This document shows, one piece after another, positions 31,101-43,500 of a DNA stretch of 64,000 bases (position 1 is the stretch's first letter; each line of letters begins with the position of its first letter). Origin of the DNA: Heterotrichella gracilis (Eukaryota; Sar; Xanthophyceae; Tribonematales; Xanthonemataceae); the NCBI GenBank assembly GCA_032358255.1, contig JAULBX010025275.1:62001-126000 (forward strand), in the 5' to 3' direction. The notes beneath the pieces are model-generated. The model was not told the origin of the DNA, ran no database searches, and saw only the letters and a program-made list of their open reading frames with translations. The translations under genes and the position numbers were made by a program.

Positions 31101-33525
31101 CATGACCTGTGACACACAGTTCCTTTTAAATAACACAGTAACTTGTGTTTAAAAAAAAAAAATCATAATAAGCATTCATCCCGTAGACATCAGGTTAAAC
31201 CAAAATTCCATGTAGTAAGTATAACCCTCAGGCACCACACCTTTGTCCACAAGCTCCGTACAGAGGCTGTGCCATTGCTCAAACCCAGGGCGCCCCACAT
31301 CTGCCGGGGCAGGGCGAAAGGCGGCGCTGGATGGCTTGCCTTTGGACTGCCTGGAATTAGGTGCCTGCTGACTGTGATCGCCGCTGGTTGAAGCCAAGTG
31401 ATCCACATCCTGCAGGATCTCAGAACCCACCCCACTGCCAGCCGCTTCCTCACGTGCCGTGAATTCTGCCTCGGGATCCAAGGCCATGGCGTGCACCCTG
31501 TTGCTCACTGGCACTGCTGCACCCTGAGCAGGCTCATACTCGCGGATACTGAGGTCATCACCTGCTGCATCGCCATTGCCCTGCTCTGAGTCACTGGCTT
31601 GGAGCGCCTCCCCTTCAGGGCTGGTCACGTAGATGGAGCTCAGGCCTCCCCGCAGGGCAGCTGTCACAGCTTCGGCCTGCTTCTCAATGTTGGGGATGAC
31701 GCTGTCCCCGAGCACTGTTTGCGCCCACTCAGCGATGGGCTCGGGGAGGATGGGCTTGTTTTCCTCCTCGTTCCTCAGGATGCTCAAGGGAACCGCCTGC
31801 AGAACACCATACAATGAAGCATTGGTGGAAAAAATTGGCATATGCAGTATTTGCAAATTATATATAAATATATAAATATTTGCAGTCTCTGCACTTTGAT
31901 GTATGAATGATGTTGCCTCAGGAGTCTGTGCAGTCACTGTTGGGAACCAAATTGCTTGGACCAGGCGTGGAAAACAGTACAGATGCCACTAGTGGTAACT
32001 CATCCAGACTACAATTGATACTGGTTGTTTACCTGGTTGGCGGGGATGCTGTCCAGCAGCCCTTCAGACATGGCATCAAACCTGACCCTCATTGCTGCCT
32101 TGCCAAATAGCTGTCCTGGGTGCTCTGCGTCATCCAGCAGTACCTCCATGGCAGAGCCATCGCCCAATCGCAGCGCGTCCCGCACTGAAACCTCCGCACT
32201 TGCCACGCACTTGGGGGCGCCTCCTTCCACCGATTTCAGCACCTTCAGCACAATACTTTGCCGCCGCCTGTCCCTGCAACGCAACAGCATACCAGAGGCT
32301 TGAGTACAAGGAACCCAACAAATTAGAAAACTGAAGAATTGGCGCCACTCGTTAAAATTTTGTGCGCATGAAATTTCAACAATTTGCCCTCACCTGACGT
32401 ACAAAGACAGCGGCTTGCTTTCCCAGTTGACGTGGCCAGCCAGCGTGGTGTCGTCCTCATCGAGGTCCTTGCTTGGCTCAAAGGCAGCGTGGCCTGTTCT
32501 GCCGGCGGCCACTCCGATGTGGAAGAGGCATTCAAGCTGGTCTGCTGGACCAATGCTCAATTCCTCACCGAGGCCCTTCTCAATGTGCAGCTGTGACACT
32601 TCCACCTATGCAAAAAAAAAGGGAATTAATCATTGACCCTAGACTAGGCTATCTATTGCACGCAATGGCGGTCTTGGATTGTTGGAGTCAACTAAGATCA
32701 AGATTGCAAAGAGGCAGCAGCAGAACAGTACCTGAGCAATGCCCTCCATGGACCGCAGGAGAAACTCCTTGTCCAGGTAGATAGTTTCCGTCCCCTCGCA
32801 GTCAAGGGACCGCACTCCAACTCCGCCTTTGGGCACATTGTAGGCCTCAAACGCGCACAGCCCTGCAACCACGCAGCTTGTTTTCAACGCAATTTTTTTG
32901 TATGCAAATTTTCTATATTCAAACTCAAATCCAAGGTCGAGAAGTATTTTGTGACCGCACATAGGGGCATTTATGACCACAGTTGGGAGTTTTTAAGCAT
33001 TACATGCCAGGGGGGCAAGGGGTGCCAGTACAGGTGGCCTCCACAGGGGTGGGGGAGGGGGAGGGTGTAGGGGTGGCAGCAAAGATGGGATGCATCTTGG
33101 GTCAGTAGAAGGCAAACAGCACTCAATGCAGTCCAGCAACTGGCTTGCAAGCTTGTCACAACGTGTATAGTTGCAGGCGCGAACCGAAACACCCAGACAT
33201 CAAAATTGACCATACCACAGGTGACGGCTGTGGAGATCTCAAACTTTGGCTTATGGAAAGTTGAGAACCATTGGCGGTGAAGGACATCAAGGGAGTCCGG
33301 AAGGTCTCTGAGTGTTCGGGAGAAAGAGTGCAAGTCAATTGTTGGGGCATGGAGGACTGCTGCTGTGAGCCTGTTGCTAGAAGTGCTCCTGAAGCGGCTC
33401 TGGTGAAGGTGACTGGTTCGCCAGAATGTCTTGATCTGACTGGAAAACCCCAGCCTCTGCAGGCACGACGGCCGTGGCAGGTTGTGCATGATAGCGTTTG
33501 TCATGCCTAGGGTGTTTCGATACAC
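28106..33525 (-). CDS. Class 3 (alpha/beta-hydrolase) lipase with long N-terminal region
   Basis: Predicted acyl-lipid hydrolase, probably organellar. Eleven exons on the - strand: 33525-33216, 32862-32732, 32605-32394, 32273-32033, 31796-31241, 31022-30931, 30608-30369, 30118-29747, 29562-29378, 28960-28723, 28441-28106; lengths sum to 970 aa. The first about 50 residues are Ser/Arg/His-rich without acids, like a transit peptide. Residues about 100-300 look like a C2-type beta region, then an acidic low-complexity stretch. The Lipase_3 core has ILVAFRGTEQ, VHSGFLEAY, nucleophile elbow GHSLGG (Ser about 763), NDIIPKVP (Asp about 823) and a C-terminal HHMEDAY His candidate (941/942). Plant relatives include the plastid galactolipid lipase HIL1 (recalled, not checked). 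Intron 9 has a GC donor (AG|GCAAGT). Intron 5 starts with a copy of the exon 6 start. Confidence 0.9.
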
Positions 33526-34663
33526 AGTTTTAGTTTACAGCCCACAGGGACAGCGACTTTTTCACCAAGATCTGCGGACCTGCGCCAAGGAAAACCGGCA
33601 CAAGCCCCGGACCCAAAAAGCTGACCCCAGCACTCACACCAGTGCCACAGCCCGATCAATGTGCATGCAACAGTGCACTGGACATGCCGAATGTATTGCC
33701 GGTGTACACAGGGAAATAGTAACCTTTTAGCGCAATCGCTGTGTTTCGAAGGAAGGAGGAAGCTTAGCAAATACAGGAGTAGTTATACCAATCCTCCTGC
33801 CTACTGCTTTCTGCGTTTCGTTCACCAACTTCTGTGCCGCTGCCAGGAAAAGGTCATACCTCTGCCGCACACTCACGAGCCAACATGCCGTTTGCTTTTA
33901 TGTCGCCAGCAAAAAGGAGCTCCTCGCTGTATCCAAGGGAAAACAGGTCCTCCAACTCTTGGTTAGCTGGAGATGGGCAAAACAGAGCAAGTGGGTTTCC
34001 TTCTTTGACTGAGACTCTCAGTGAGAGGTCGATGACCCACTTCAAAGTGGCACAGTCACCCACCCACCTGGCAAAAGTGCGCCATGCAAAAGTTACAGGC
34101 TTCCAGCCTTGAATCAGCACAACAGCAGGGATAAACGTCTGCCCAAAAAGCTGCAGCTCTATAATCTGTATCACGTTGCACCCAGTGCGTTTGTTGAGAA
34201 CTCAATTTGACAGCTCAAACCTGGGTGACGATGCAAACGCTGGATGTGGATGTGGATGTCAGGAACACAAGCACTGAACAGATTTTCCCAGCACCGTGAC
34301 CAGTTTCTCCGTAATTTTCGGCGTGCTCCGAAGGTGTGAGAAGCAACCCAAAATAGGGATGGCGTGTGGCACGGCATGTCGCTGCACACCGCCCACATAA
34401 GAGGGAGACAGTAAACTCCTGTTGTATTGGTTCCAGAAACTCATTGATATTGTCTGTGTTCAACCGACTTTGGGGAATGTTGGTATGTATCTGCTGCCTT
34501 TCCTTGTCCTCAGACAGGTATTACAGAAGTCACATTGCATATGCATGCATCTCCTTCATGGTTTGGCCAGAACCGATATTGTAGACCCGTGATATGGGTT
34601 ACGAGTTGTTTCTGCTCCTCCTCCCGACATCATATGCTGCCACTTTTCAGGGACTTCGGCACC
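33526..34663. promoter_or_regulatory. Divergent interval between lipase and proline dehydrogenase starts
   Basis: The lipase start (33525, -) and the proline dehydrogenase start (34664, +) face away from each other, so promoters of both are expected near the two ends. The middle is occupied by a coding-like - strand stretch described separately. No clear core promoter motif is seen. Confidence 0.4.
33727..34463 (-). pseudogene. Unrecognised coding-like - strand stretch
   Basis: I do not recognise this product. From 34174 to 33727 the - strand gives protein-like sequence (LFGQTFIPAVVLIQGWKPV, LEDLFSLGYSEELLFAGDIK, then in another frame YDLFLAAAQKLVNETQKAVG to a stop at 33727). The two frames meet at about 33853, where a one-base shift and not a plausible intron separates them. 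A further frame from 34463 (MNTDNINEFLEPIQQEF) ends at a possible donor near 34221. It may be a small decaying gene or fragment, or lost 5' exons of the lipase. The strand choice rests on composition only. Confidence 0.35.
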
Positions 34664-37600
34664 ATGTTGTTGGCAGGGAAAGGGTGGCTTGCCTCAGCAA
34701 CCAGTTCTCAGATCCTGGAGTGCTATATGAGAGCCCCTAGCTTGTCACCACTTCTTCTTGCTTCTTCTCGTGCATTCAATACCCAGGTACAAAATTTTAA
34801 TTTCCATTTGCACCCAGGCTTGACCGTGCGTATTGTCCCTGTATGATGCCACTTTTGCCCTGGATACGGCACCAAGTGCTTGACCTTGCTGTCGGCAGGC
34901 TTCACAAGTCAGCAAGGCTTCTCCCACAGGGTCAGGCCAGATATATGCAGCACAGGAGGCAGGTGTACAGACAGCAGAATGCAAGCGGGGAGAGCAAGTT
35001 GGAGTACTGGCTTTTGACAACCCAAAGACTGCGTTCGCAGCCAAGAGCACATGGGATCTGCTGCGCTCACTTGCCACCTTCAAGCTATGCACCATCAAGC
35101 CCTTTGTGCAGAATGCTGACAAGCTGCTGGCCGTCAGCAAATCAGTTTTTGGATCAACGATAGTGAACGCAGTCGTCAGACGCACATTCTTCAAGCAGTT
35201 CTGTGCTGGCGAGGATGCTGAGACGATCCAGCCCACACTGCGGTACCTCCGCCAAAATGGCATCAAAGCCATATTGGACTATGCAGCAGAGGATGACGTG
35301 GGATCTGAAGCTGGGCCAGCGAGCAGGCTTCCTCCCCAAAGCAGTGTTGTCGCCAGGACATATGACTACCAGAGCGAGAAGAAGTGCGACAAGCACCTGA
35401 CCATATTCCTGAAGGCGATTGACGCCGCTGCCAAGTCTGAGGGCAAGGGCTTTGCAGCAATCAAAGTAAGGCATTGGATCATCTACAGCAACCATTGCAT
35501 CAATAATGCAAATCCGAAAAGTGCTGGATGGCTCAAATCCTGCATCCAATCATGTTATTATGGACTCCCTGCTTATCTTGCCATGCTGCAAAGATAGTAA
35601 GTATCCTTGGCCTTGTCTCCTGCTCAATGTGGTGGTGGGTTGTGCAGGTGACAGGGCTTGGCAACCCCCGTCTGCTGGAAAGGGTGTCCTCCAGCTTGGT
35701 CGCCATCAGAGACCTGTTCTCACAGTTTGATGAGGATCATAACGGTCACATCTCACGGGAGGAGTTTACCAAGGTAGTTATTTGGACCCGGTTGATATTG
35801 GGTGTCAGCCACTCTGCTGGACTGGACGCAACCATCATGAATGTTTTCCACAATTCCCTGGGTTGCATTTCAATCATGGAGAGCAAGCTCATGCCTATGT
35901 CATCATGCATCAGGGCACATTGGAGGTGTGCTAGCTATATGTCCTTCCCAGTACCTTGCAATCAGCTCCTGCTATCCTGCGCTCCAGGTATACAGGGAGC
36001 ATTTCATTGACAGCACCTCGGAGCGCATGGAGCAGCTGTTCAAGCACCTGGACACCACACAGTCTGGGATGATTGACTACGTGAGCTGGAGCAAGCAGGT
36101 GGGCCACCAATTTATCAGCCGTAATACGTATCATCAGCTGTAATGGCTGCATATTTGGAGCAGGGGATATTCCTGCTCCTTGCATGGCATTGGCTTGGTC
36201 CATGAATGATAATACTGGACTATGACAGTTGCTATTCCAATTAGCAGCGGACAAGAGCACATGGCGTGTGGCAATGATCATTGGATGCATCCCCGCTGGA
36301 GATACAAATGCCTTTCAGCTGTAAATAGGGGGGGTCTGGCACGATCCTCATGATACTTCCCCCTTGTCCCGCCTGCAGGTGCGGGTGCAGGACGTGCCTG
36401 AGATTGCCACCCGGTGCCGCCACCAGGGCCCCTTTGCGCTTTCCGCCCTGACAGCAGAGGAGCTGAAGCTGCTTGACAACATGATGCTACGGGTGGACAC
36501 GCTGGCACAGGCTGCATCGCAGGTGGGTTCCTGCTGGCATGCGGCTGGCGAGGCAGCTGCCCTTTTGCAGATTGGCAGAGCCTTGGTGCCTGCGTGGAAT
36601 TTTTTTTGTTTAAGTGCAGCAGGCATGGAAAGTTGTGAAGCACTGATGTGGGTTTGGGAGTTGAACATGTGCGCATGGCGGTGCAAAAGGGTACTCGCGT
36701 GCATATGTACTGTGTTGCGACCACAGCATATGGTGAGCACCAGGGATGTGCCAGTTTTGCAGACTTGCACTTTGTGATGTATGTTGTCATTCTGAGCTTC
36801 ACACAATTATAGTTCAAGTGCTCATTGCTTTCACCTTGTTGGCCGTCATTTGCCCAGCCACTCTATCGCCCCAGATTAATTAGGCCATTGCCCTCTGGCA
36901 GCCTTCACCGCAACACCCAATGCCATTCCCTATGTGTTCCTGCAGGCCAATGTGCGCCTCATGGTTGACGCTGAGCACACCTACTTCCAGCCCGCCATCG
37001 ACAACACAGTCACGCAGCTCCAGCGCACATACAACGTGCAGCAACCCTGCATATTCAACACCTACCAGGCCTACCTCAAGGTAAGCTGTGTCAAAAGGTT
37101 TGAGGATTCTTGCAGTTCCATGTCTTGGCTAGTAAAAGACACAGACAGGTTTACCTAGTCAACTCTTGTGCCCAACTCGCAATTATTTAAGGCATTAATT
37201 CTATAGAGATCGTGGCAGGAAATACAAAGCATATTGCTCCCTGCCAGAGAATCGAAGGGCATGATTTTTCGTGACAAATATATTGCTTGCCTGCAGGACT
37301 GCCACGACAGGCTGGCGATAGACCTGGAGCGTGCGCGGCGCGAGGGGTGGCACTTTGGCGCCAAGCTGGTGCGAGGGGCATACATGGTACTGGAGCGGCA
37401 GCGCGCCGCGGACATGGGCTACCCCAGCCCTGTGCACGACTCCATAGAGGCTACACACGCCAGCTTCACAAGGTATGGTCATGGCGGGGAGTGGGGTCTG
37501 GGTGGGGGATGCCGCTCAGTGGTAGTGCTTGGTGTCGTGTCCAAGGGTGGGTGACAGGTGTGAAGATGGCGCATGCAACTAGTGATTAGGAGGCCAGCAG

Positions 37601-38447
37601 CACTGGGGGCTATTCAGTTCCTTGCGGAGTTTAACACTAACCACATGGGTAGAATGTTTTGGTTTTGCCAGCTTGCTGACAAAGTCCACACACATTGAAA
37701 GAAGCGCCATGCATGGTTATCAACGCCAGCCATGGGCTGCCACAACAATGCGCCGCCATGTCGCACAACCCTCCACACCAATTGGGATTAATCTAAAACA
37801 CTCCCCCGCTCCCCCTGGCAGGTGCATGGAGACCCTGCTGTCCAGCGTGGCGACCGATGGCAGCGAGACCATGGTGGCGTCTCACAACCAGGCCTCCATT
37901 CAGCGCGCGGTGCAGCTCATGGGGCAGCTGGGGCTGGAGCCGGAGTCAGGGGTGTCCTTTGGTCAACTGTTGGGCATGTCAGACCACCTCACGTTTATTC
38001 TGGGCGCCAATGGCTACCAGGTAGGGTACCGCCTCGCTGCAGATTAGGGATTGGACTACCTATGCATTCTGGGTGGTGCCCCATTGAGCTGTGCTGACAC
38101 CTCACCGCTTAAACTGGGATTTAATTTGGTATTCCCTGCATGGCACCTGGCCATGCACACTCCAGGGAATGGACTATGCATGCATGCTGGGTGGTGCCCC
38201 GTGGGATTTGATATGATATTCCCTGCATCACATCAGGTCATCCACACCTCCCCTCCCCCCTCCCCAGGCCTACAAATACGTCCCCTTTGGCCCTGTGGAG
38301 CTGGTCCTGCCCTACCTGGTGCGACGCGCCCAGGAGAACAGCGACTTTCTGGGTGGCGCGGGGCATGAGACAGGCATGATCGTGGAGGAGCTGAGCCGCA
38401 GGCTGCTGGAGGACAACCCCCTCTCCAGGCTGGTTGCGCGCGCATAA
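34664..38447 (+). CDS. PRODH: Proline dehydrogenase, mitochondrial, with inserted EF-hand pair
   Basis: FAD-dependent oxidation of proline to pyrroline-5-carboxylate, the first step of proline catabolism. Exons 34664-34786, 34899-35465, 35648-35773, 35988-36098, 36379-36522, 36946-37080, 37297-37472, 37822-38020, 38268-38447 sum to 586 aa. Exon 1 is a presequence (MLLAGKGWLAS, LLLASSRAF). Then come the family N-terminal region (FDNPKTAFAAKSTWDLLRSL), the barrel with YLRQNGIKAILDYAAED, LMVDAEHTYFQPAID, KLVRGAYM and VASHNQAS, and the C-terminal signature YLVRRAQENSDFLGG. Exons 3 and 4 encode an EF-hand pair: loop 1 at residues 258-269 is canonical (DEDHNGHISREE); loop 2 at 294-305 (DTTQSGMIDYVS) lacks the acidic residue at position 12. 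Calcium control is inference. Each EF-hand is on its own exon with phase-0 ends. Confidence 0.93.
38041..38215 (+). repeat. Duplicated segment in last proline dehydrogenase intron
   Basis: GGACTACCTATGCATTCTGG and GGACTATGCATGCATGCTGG, each followed by GTGGTGCCCC, lie about 120 bp apart. The first also resembles the end of exon 8 (GACCACCTCACGTTTATTCTGG), so both may be decayed exon-end copies. Confidence 0.55.
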
Positions 38448-40525
38448 GCGGCTGGGAAGGATACAAGATGGGGATAGGGTACGGTTCAAAGACATGGCCA
38501 GGATAGACTACAACTTGACTACAACTTGTAGTACAAGACAGGAGCGAGGTGGTAAGCTAAACGTTCTGGGCGGGCTGTGCTGCAAGGGCTGTAGGGCATA
38601 TTGCCCTGGGTGTAGGGCAGTGGCATCGGAAGGGTGCGGCCAATAGCAAGCATGAGCCACCTGCCTGCAAGCAGAAGGATTATGACCCCTTTTGAGGGCC
38701 GGTGCCGGTGCTGGTCAAGTGACGAGACCCATTTGGCAAAAGAATGGTGTGGGGTCCTGCACCGAGGAATGGTGGGTTGCAGCAACGTCAATATAAGCAA
38801 CCCTCAATTATTTGTGTACCATACATAACAGGACAGAATAGCGACGGTTGTCCGCCGCAGCATTTCTGTTATCTGTGTACCATAGCATTCATTTCCCAGA
38901 CTTCAGTAAAGAGCTGTTTTGTTTCCTTTGTGCACATACCCGCTAGAGCAGTGGCAACACCCTAGGAAAACTGTCCCTTTTTTCTTGCTTCTGTACTTAA
39001 TGTGAAGGCTGTATTTATGAAACTGCTGTGACCTGTGCCACAACGCCAGTCATGTCCCAAGCAGCACACCTATTTTGCTTGTCTTTCATGTGGCCGCGCC
39101 GTGCCATTAGCGGCCTGGGTTTAGTGAGTTGGCCTAGCATGGAGTTCTCGCCAGCAGTGACTGAGTCAATGCTTGTCCAAACGCTTTGCATTTCTTCTTG
39201 CAGTTCCCAATAGAATTCAAATTGATGTCAATAGCATGCATTTCACTTACCGTATCGTGTTATAAGCCAGTTCTAATGACCAGCGCATTGGTGGTCATGT
39301 ACCTGAGCATGGCAGAGGACAGGGCGCCGCCTAGCCCGCTTACAAGCAGTGACAATTGTTGCAACAGCCACTACAGTCATCCACCGCTGTTGCTGGGTCC
39401 ATGGAGAAGGGTGGAAGTCAAGGCTGGGATAACAAGGAGGGCTGGTCTTCCCTAGAAGCTAGTAGGACAGGGCCATGCAATTGAAACGCACGGCTGGTGT
39501 GTAACAGTGGTTTCGGGCACCTCCCATCATTACAGGAATATTCAAGCAAATATACACTTCATGGACCGGCTGGGCCTTAGAAAGCCCTGCAAAGACATGC
39601 ACCCACATGATCTGCATCCATTGCTGGGACGGAGGTTGAGTGAGAAAGGGGGGTGTCAACGAAGGCGGTTCAGCAAGCTGCCAGCACAAGTAGTTCTTGG
39701 CAACATCGAGATAAAGCTGCTGCTTATCGACTCGCAGTAAGCTGACGACTGCTGATCGAGTCTGCGAGAGCCCCCTTGATACTGCAGCAGGCGATCTGAT
39801 TGCTGCACACACCGTGTCTTGCCTCTGCTTCAGCCACGTGTGGTGCCATGTCACGAGCCACTTGGGTGCACGTGACTTTACAGCTGCGGCTGCTGAGCCT
39901 CGCATTGCAAATCCGGCAAGCAAGTGCAAGCTGTGGCTGCAGTCTTGCTGCAGACCAGGTCTTGCAGTATTGGCCTTCAAGTTGTAAGCCACAACCAGTC
40001 TGTAGGTTTCCTTATCCGCCACAATCAGGCAAAGTTAGCTCTGCGCGCGTGGTTTTGCAACACTGCGTTTGTGCGTATCGACTGTTGTGAATGTGCTGGT
40101 GCCAGATTGGTTTGTAACAGCCTGTGGTTTGCCCACCTCCCAAGGCGGCACGCGACTGTTCATAATAGCGCCCTGATCGCCACGTTCAGCTAGCTTTTGC
40201 GCCTCCCGTATGTGATGTGCACGACAGTGAACCCCGGTTGTGTCCAATGCGGTAAAGTACACTAGTGGTGGCTCCCAGTAAATATCTGCGGTGACTCACC
40301 TTGCGAGGCTGACCAGAGAGTTGTGTAGGTGGTGTGAAACCACTGCAGCCACTTCATAGCCCGGTTTCCCCTCTTCAATAAGTTTGTAACGCACCTGGCA
40401 GCAGCCCATAGCCCCGTCTTTGGGTGGTGGGTGGTGGGAAATCCGTGGGTGGTAGGAAATCCCAAAAGGCAGCAGCCAGAGCCATGGTCAGAACCTCTGG
40501 AGGACCACTGCAACCATAGCATGCG
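38448..40525. other. Interval between proline dehydrogenase and histidine kinase
   Basis: About 2 kb with no supported gene. A 187-codon - strand frame (39459-40022) has no recognisable domain or splice context. A short GT-rich repeat of GGTGGTGGGAAATCC type lies at about 40421-40470. The kinase promoter should be at the right end. Confidence 0.4.
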
Positions 40526-43500
40526 ATGGGGATAGCAGACGATATGGTAAAGGAAGCCAATGCAGAGGAGCAGCCGTTCCTATTCGGCGCGTCGAGCAGC
40601 TTGCAGGCATTTGCGGAGCCCACTTTGAGTAGCAAGAATGCAGCGCTGTATGCAGAGGCCATCGCCTGCTTGGACAACGATGCCAAGCTGCTGCAGATGC
40701 ACCCAATATCACTTGCCTTCCGCTCGAAAAGTACGCCGCTACTTTCACCAGTCCATGTTGGGTCCCTGAGTCTCGTGCATACCAGCAGCATTGTCCCTAC
40801 TACAGCATTGTCACCCTTTGATGGGTGGCCCAAATTCACAACCTAAGCCATGTGTGTGTTGGGCTCACTAAGGCAGCAGTTTCTACACCCAGCTTTACCT
40901 CTTAACCCACTGTTCTCACTGTCTACAGAGCTGGAAGGGGAGTATCTGGCCAACATTGCTGCCAAGCGGTGGCCGGTGCTCATCTTCATCCTGTGCTTCG
41001 ACATCATCTGCTATGTGTTCAGAATACTGGCCAAGGTCATGACTGTCAAGCTGGCCTTACCGGACCTCCTGCCAGAGTTTGGACCCCAGTTGGCCAACAT
41101 GGGCTTCCTCTACACCATTTTGGGGTTGCTCAACACCAGGTCTAGGAAGCTGGGCCACGTAGCAGCCAAGCAGGTACAGAGGCAGCAACAACCCAGCCAA
41201 CTCAGCCACAAACCCACGCACACGCATGCACAGTAGTGCTGCCGGTGGGCTTGCATGGCCTGCGTAGCAGCGCATGGCTGTACTACAGTACATTATGCTA
41301 CAAGTGGCAGCCAAGCAGGTCGGAAGCGTCAACCCAGCCGCCACCCACACGCAACCCAGCGGCATTTCCTGCGCAGATGGATTGGCCTCTCAACCTGGAT
41401 AGCAGCCCATTGCAGTGCAACACCCCGCTGCATATGCACAGGGTATCAATAGGGCTGCCGGCGGTCAATATGCCATTGGTTTACTGCCGCTGCTGTGGGA
41501 CCTTGCATGGTGCACTGCACCACAGCCTCAACCACTGGCACCACTGCATCCTCCCCTCACCCACCTACCCCATTACTCATGCAGGAGGAGGTCGGCCTCT
41601 CGGTGCTGATGTGCATCGCCATCTGCACCCTCCTGGTCTCGCTCAAGGAGGACCACGCTCAGGACTACGTCTTTGCCGCCTACTTCCTCATCTGCACCAG
41701 CACCTTCCTCAAGATCCGCTGGCTGCTGGGGACCGTGGTGCTGGCCGCGCCTGTGGTGCTTGTGCATGTGTGGCACAAGGATGGGGCGGTGCTGTCGCAG
41801 GACGCCACCGTGCACATTGTGGTGGCGTGGGCGGTGGGCGGGCTAATGTCGTTCCTGTCGGACTCGTACCGCAGGTGGGTGGGGCGCTTTTGTAGGGTAC
41901 AGGGCTGGGTGTGGGAGGGGAGCAGGGGGGTGGGGAGCATTAACGCAACGCACAACCCACTCCATATTTTATTCCACCCACCGTTGGTAGTCAGGTGGGG
42001 GCCTGGTCCTTTTGGATACTCCTCAACTGTCACCTGCAGTGGCTGCTAAGGAAGTATAGTTGGCCTGGACACTGGCCACACGCATTAGTTGACTTTTCGC
42101 AACCACGCTTATGCGTCTGCAACACCCTTTCCCACACCCTGACTGTGCACCCACCCTTCCTTAACCAATATCCCCTCCCCCACAGGCACACCTTTGCGAA
42201 CCACAAGCTGGCATTAGCAGTGGCAGCCAAGGAGATCCAGGAGGCCAGGGCGCGCATCCAGGCACAGAAGGAGCTGGCCCTAGCTCAGGCGCAAGCCGCC
42301 CAGCGCGCGCTGCACATCGCTAAGGAGAAGGCCGCCAACGAGGCCAAGAGCGAGTTCATGAGCCTCATGTGCCACGAGGTGCGCACGCCGCTCAACGGGT
42401 GCCTGGCCAGCGCTGAGATGCTGCTGGAGACGCCGCTGCAGGTGCGTAAAAAACCCGAAACCCTTATGTTCACAACTTTGACTGGCAGTTGAGGGGTACA
42501 GTGGTGGGGGATGGTGTCTGGTGGGAGGGTATCGTATTTGGGGCCATGGGGGGTGATGTATGATGTAGTGCACACCCGGCTCAATGTGGGCCTGGCCAGT
42601 GCTGAGATGCTGCTGGAGACGCCGCTGCAGGTGGCTTCATCCTGAACCGTTATATGAATACGAAAGAATTCCCAATGTAAACAATAAAAACGAAACAATA
42701 CACAAGAATATTTCGTAGGTACTTTGTCCTCCCCTGATTTTAAACCCTAAATTTTACACCCTACTCGCCTTGCAGGAGGAGCAGCGCGAGCTCGCCAAGA
42801 CCATCCGCGTGTCTGGTAGCATCCTGCTGTCCACAGTGTCCAACTTCCTGGACTTCTTCAAGCTGGAGGCAGGCAAAACCTTGGACATCGTGCGCACAGA
42901 GATGGACGTCCCGGAGCTGGTGGGTGGCTGGTTGGTTACATGTATTATGATACACATGCATTGTAACAGCCAGGGCAGCAGTCAGCATTGCACACACATA
43001 TAGTACCGAGCCCTGTGCTGGCATTGCTTTACTTCGCTCCTACTCGAGTCTTCGTATCAAGGGCAGCCCATGGCCCTTTTGATGCCTCCCATCACCGTTT
43101 GCAAACCGTTTGTCTCAAATCTCTACTTGGCCGAGGTGCACTCCATCAGCGAGGTCGTGATTGGGCGGGAGGGCGAGGTGGCGCTTTTTGAACCCTCCAT
43201 TGAAACCCTAATATGAGCGCAAACCCTAAATCTAAACCCTTAACCCTGTATTGCAGGTGGGCGATGTGCACTGCATCATCGAGGCCATGATTGGGCGGGA
43301 GGGCGACGTGGCGCTGCTGCGGCCTGACCTGGATGGCGTGGCCCCCACGGTGCTTGGGGATCCCGACCGCCTCACGGGGATCCTGCTCAACCTGTACACC
43401 AATGCGGCAAAGTTCACCAAGCGCGGCTACATCAAGCTCAAGGTAAGGGAGTGGACGGGCATAATGTGTTTTCTTAGGTCTTGCTTCATGTACTCACTTT

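Noticed and set aside
39459-40022. 187-codon open frame on the - strand
   Set aside because: No recognisable domain, no splice context and an ordinary length for chance frames at this base composition; left as unsupported.
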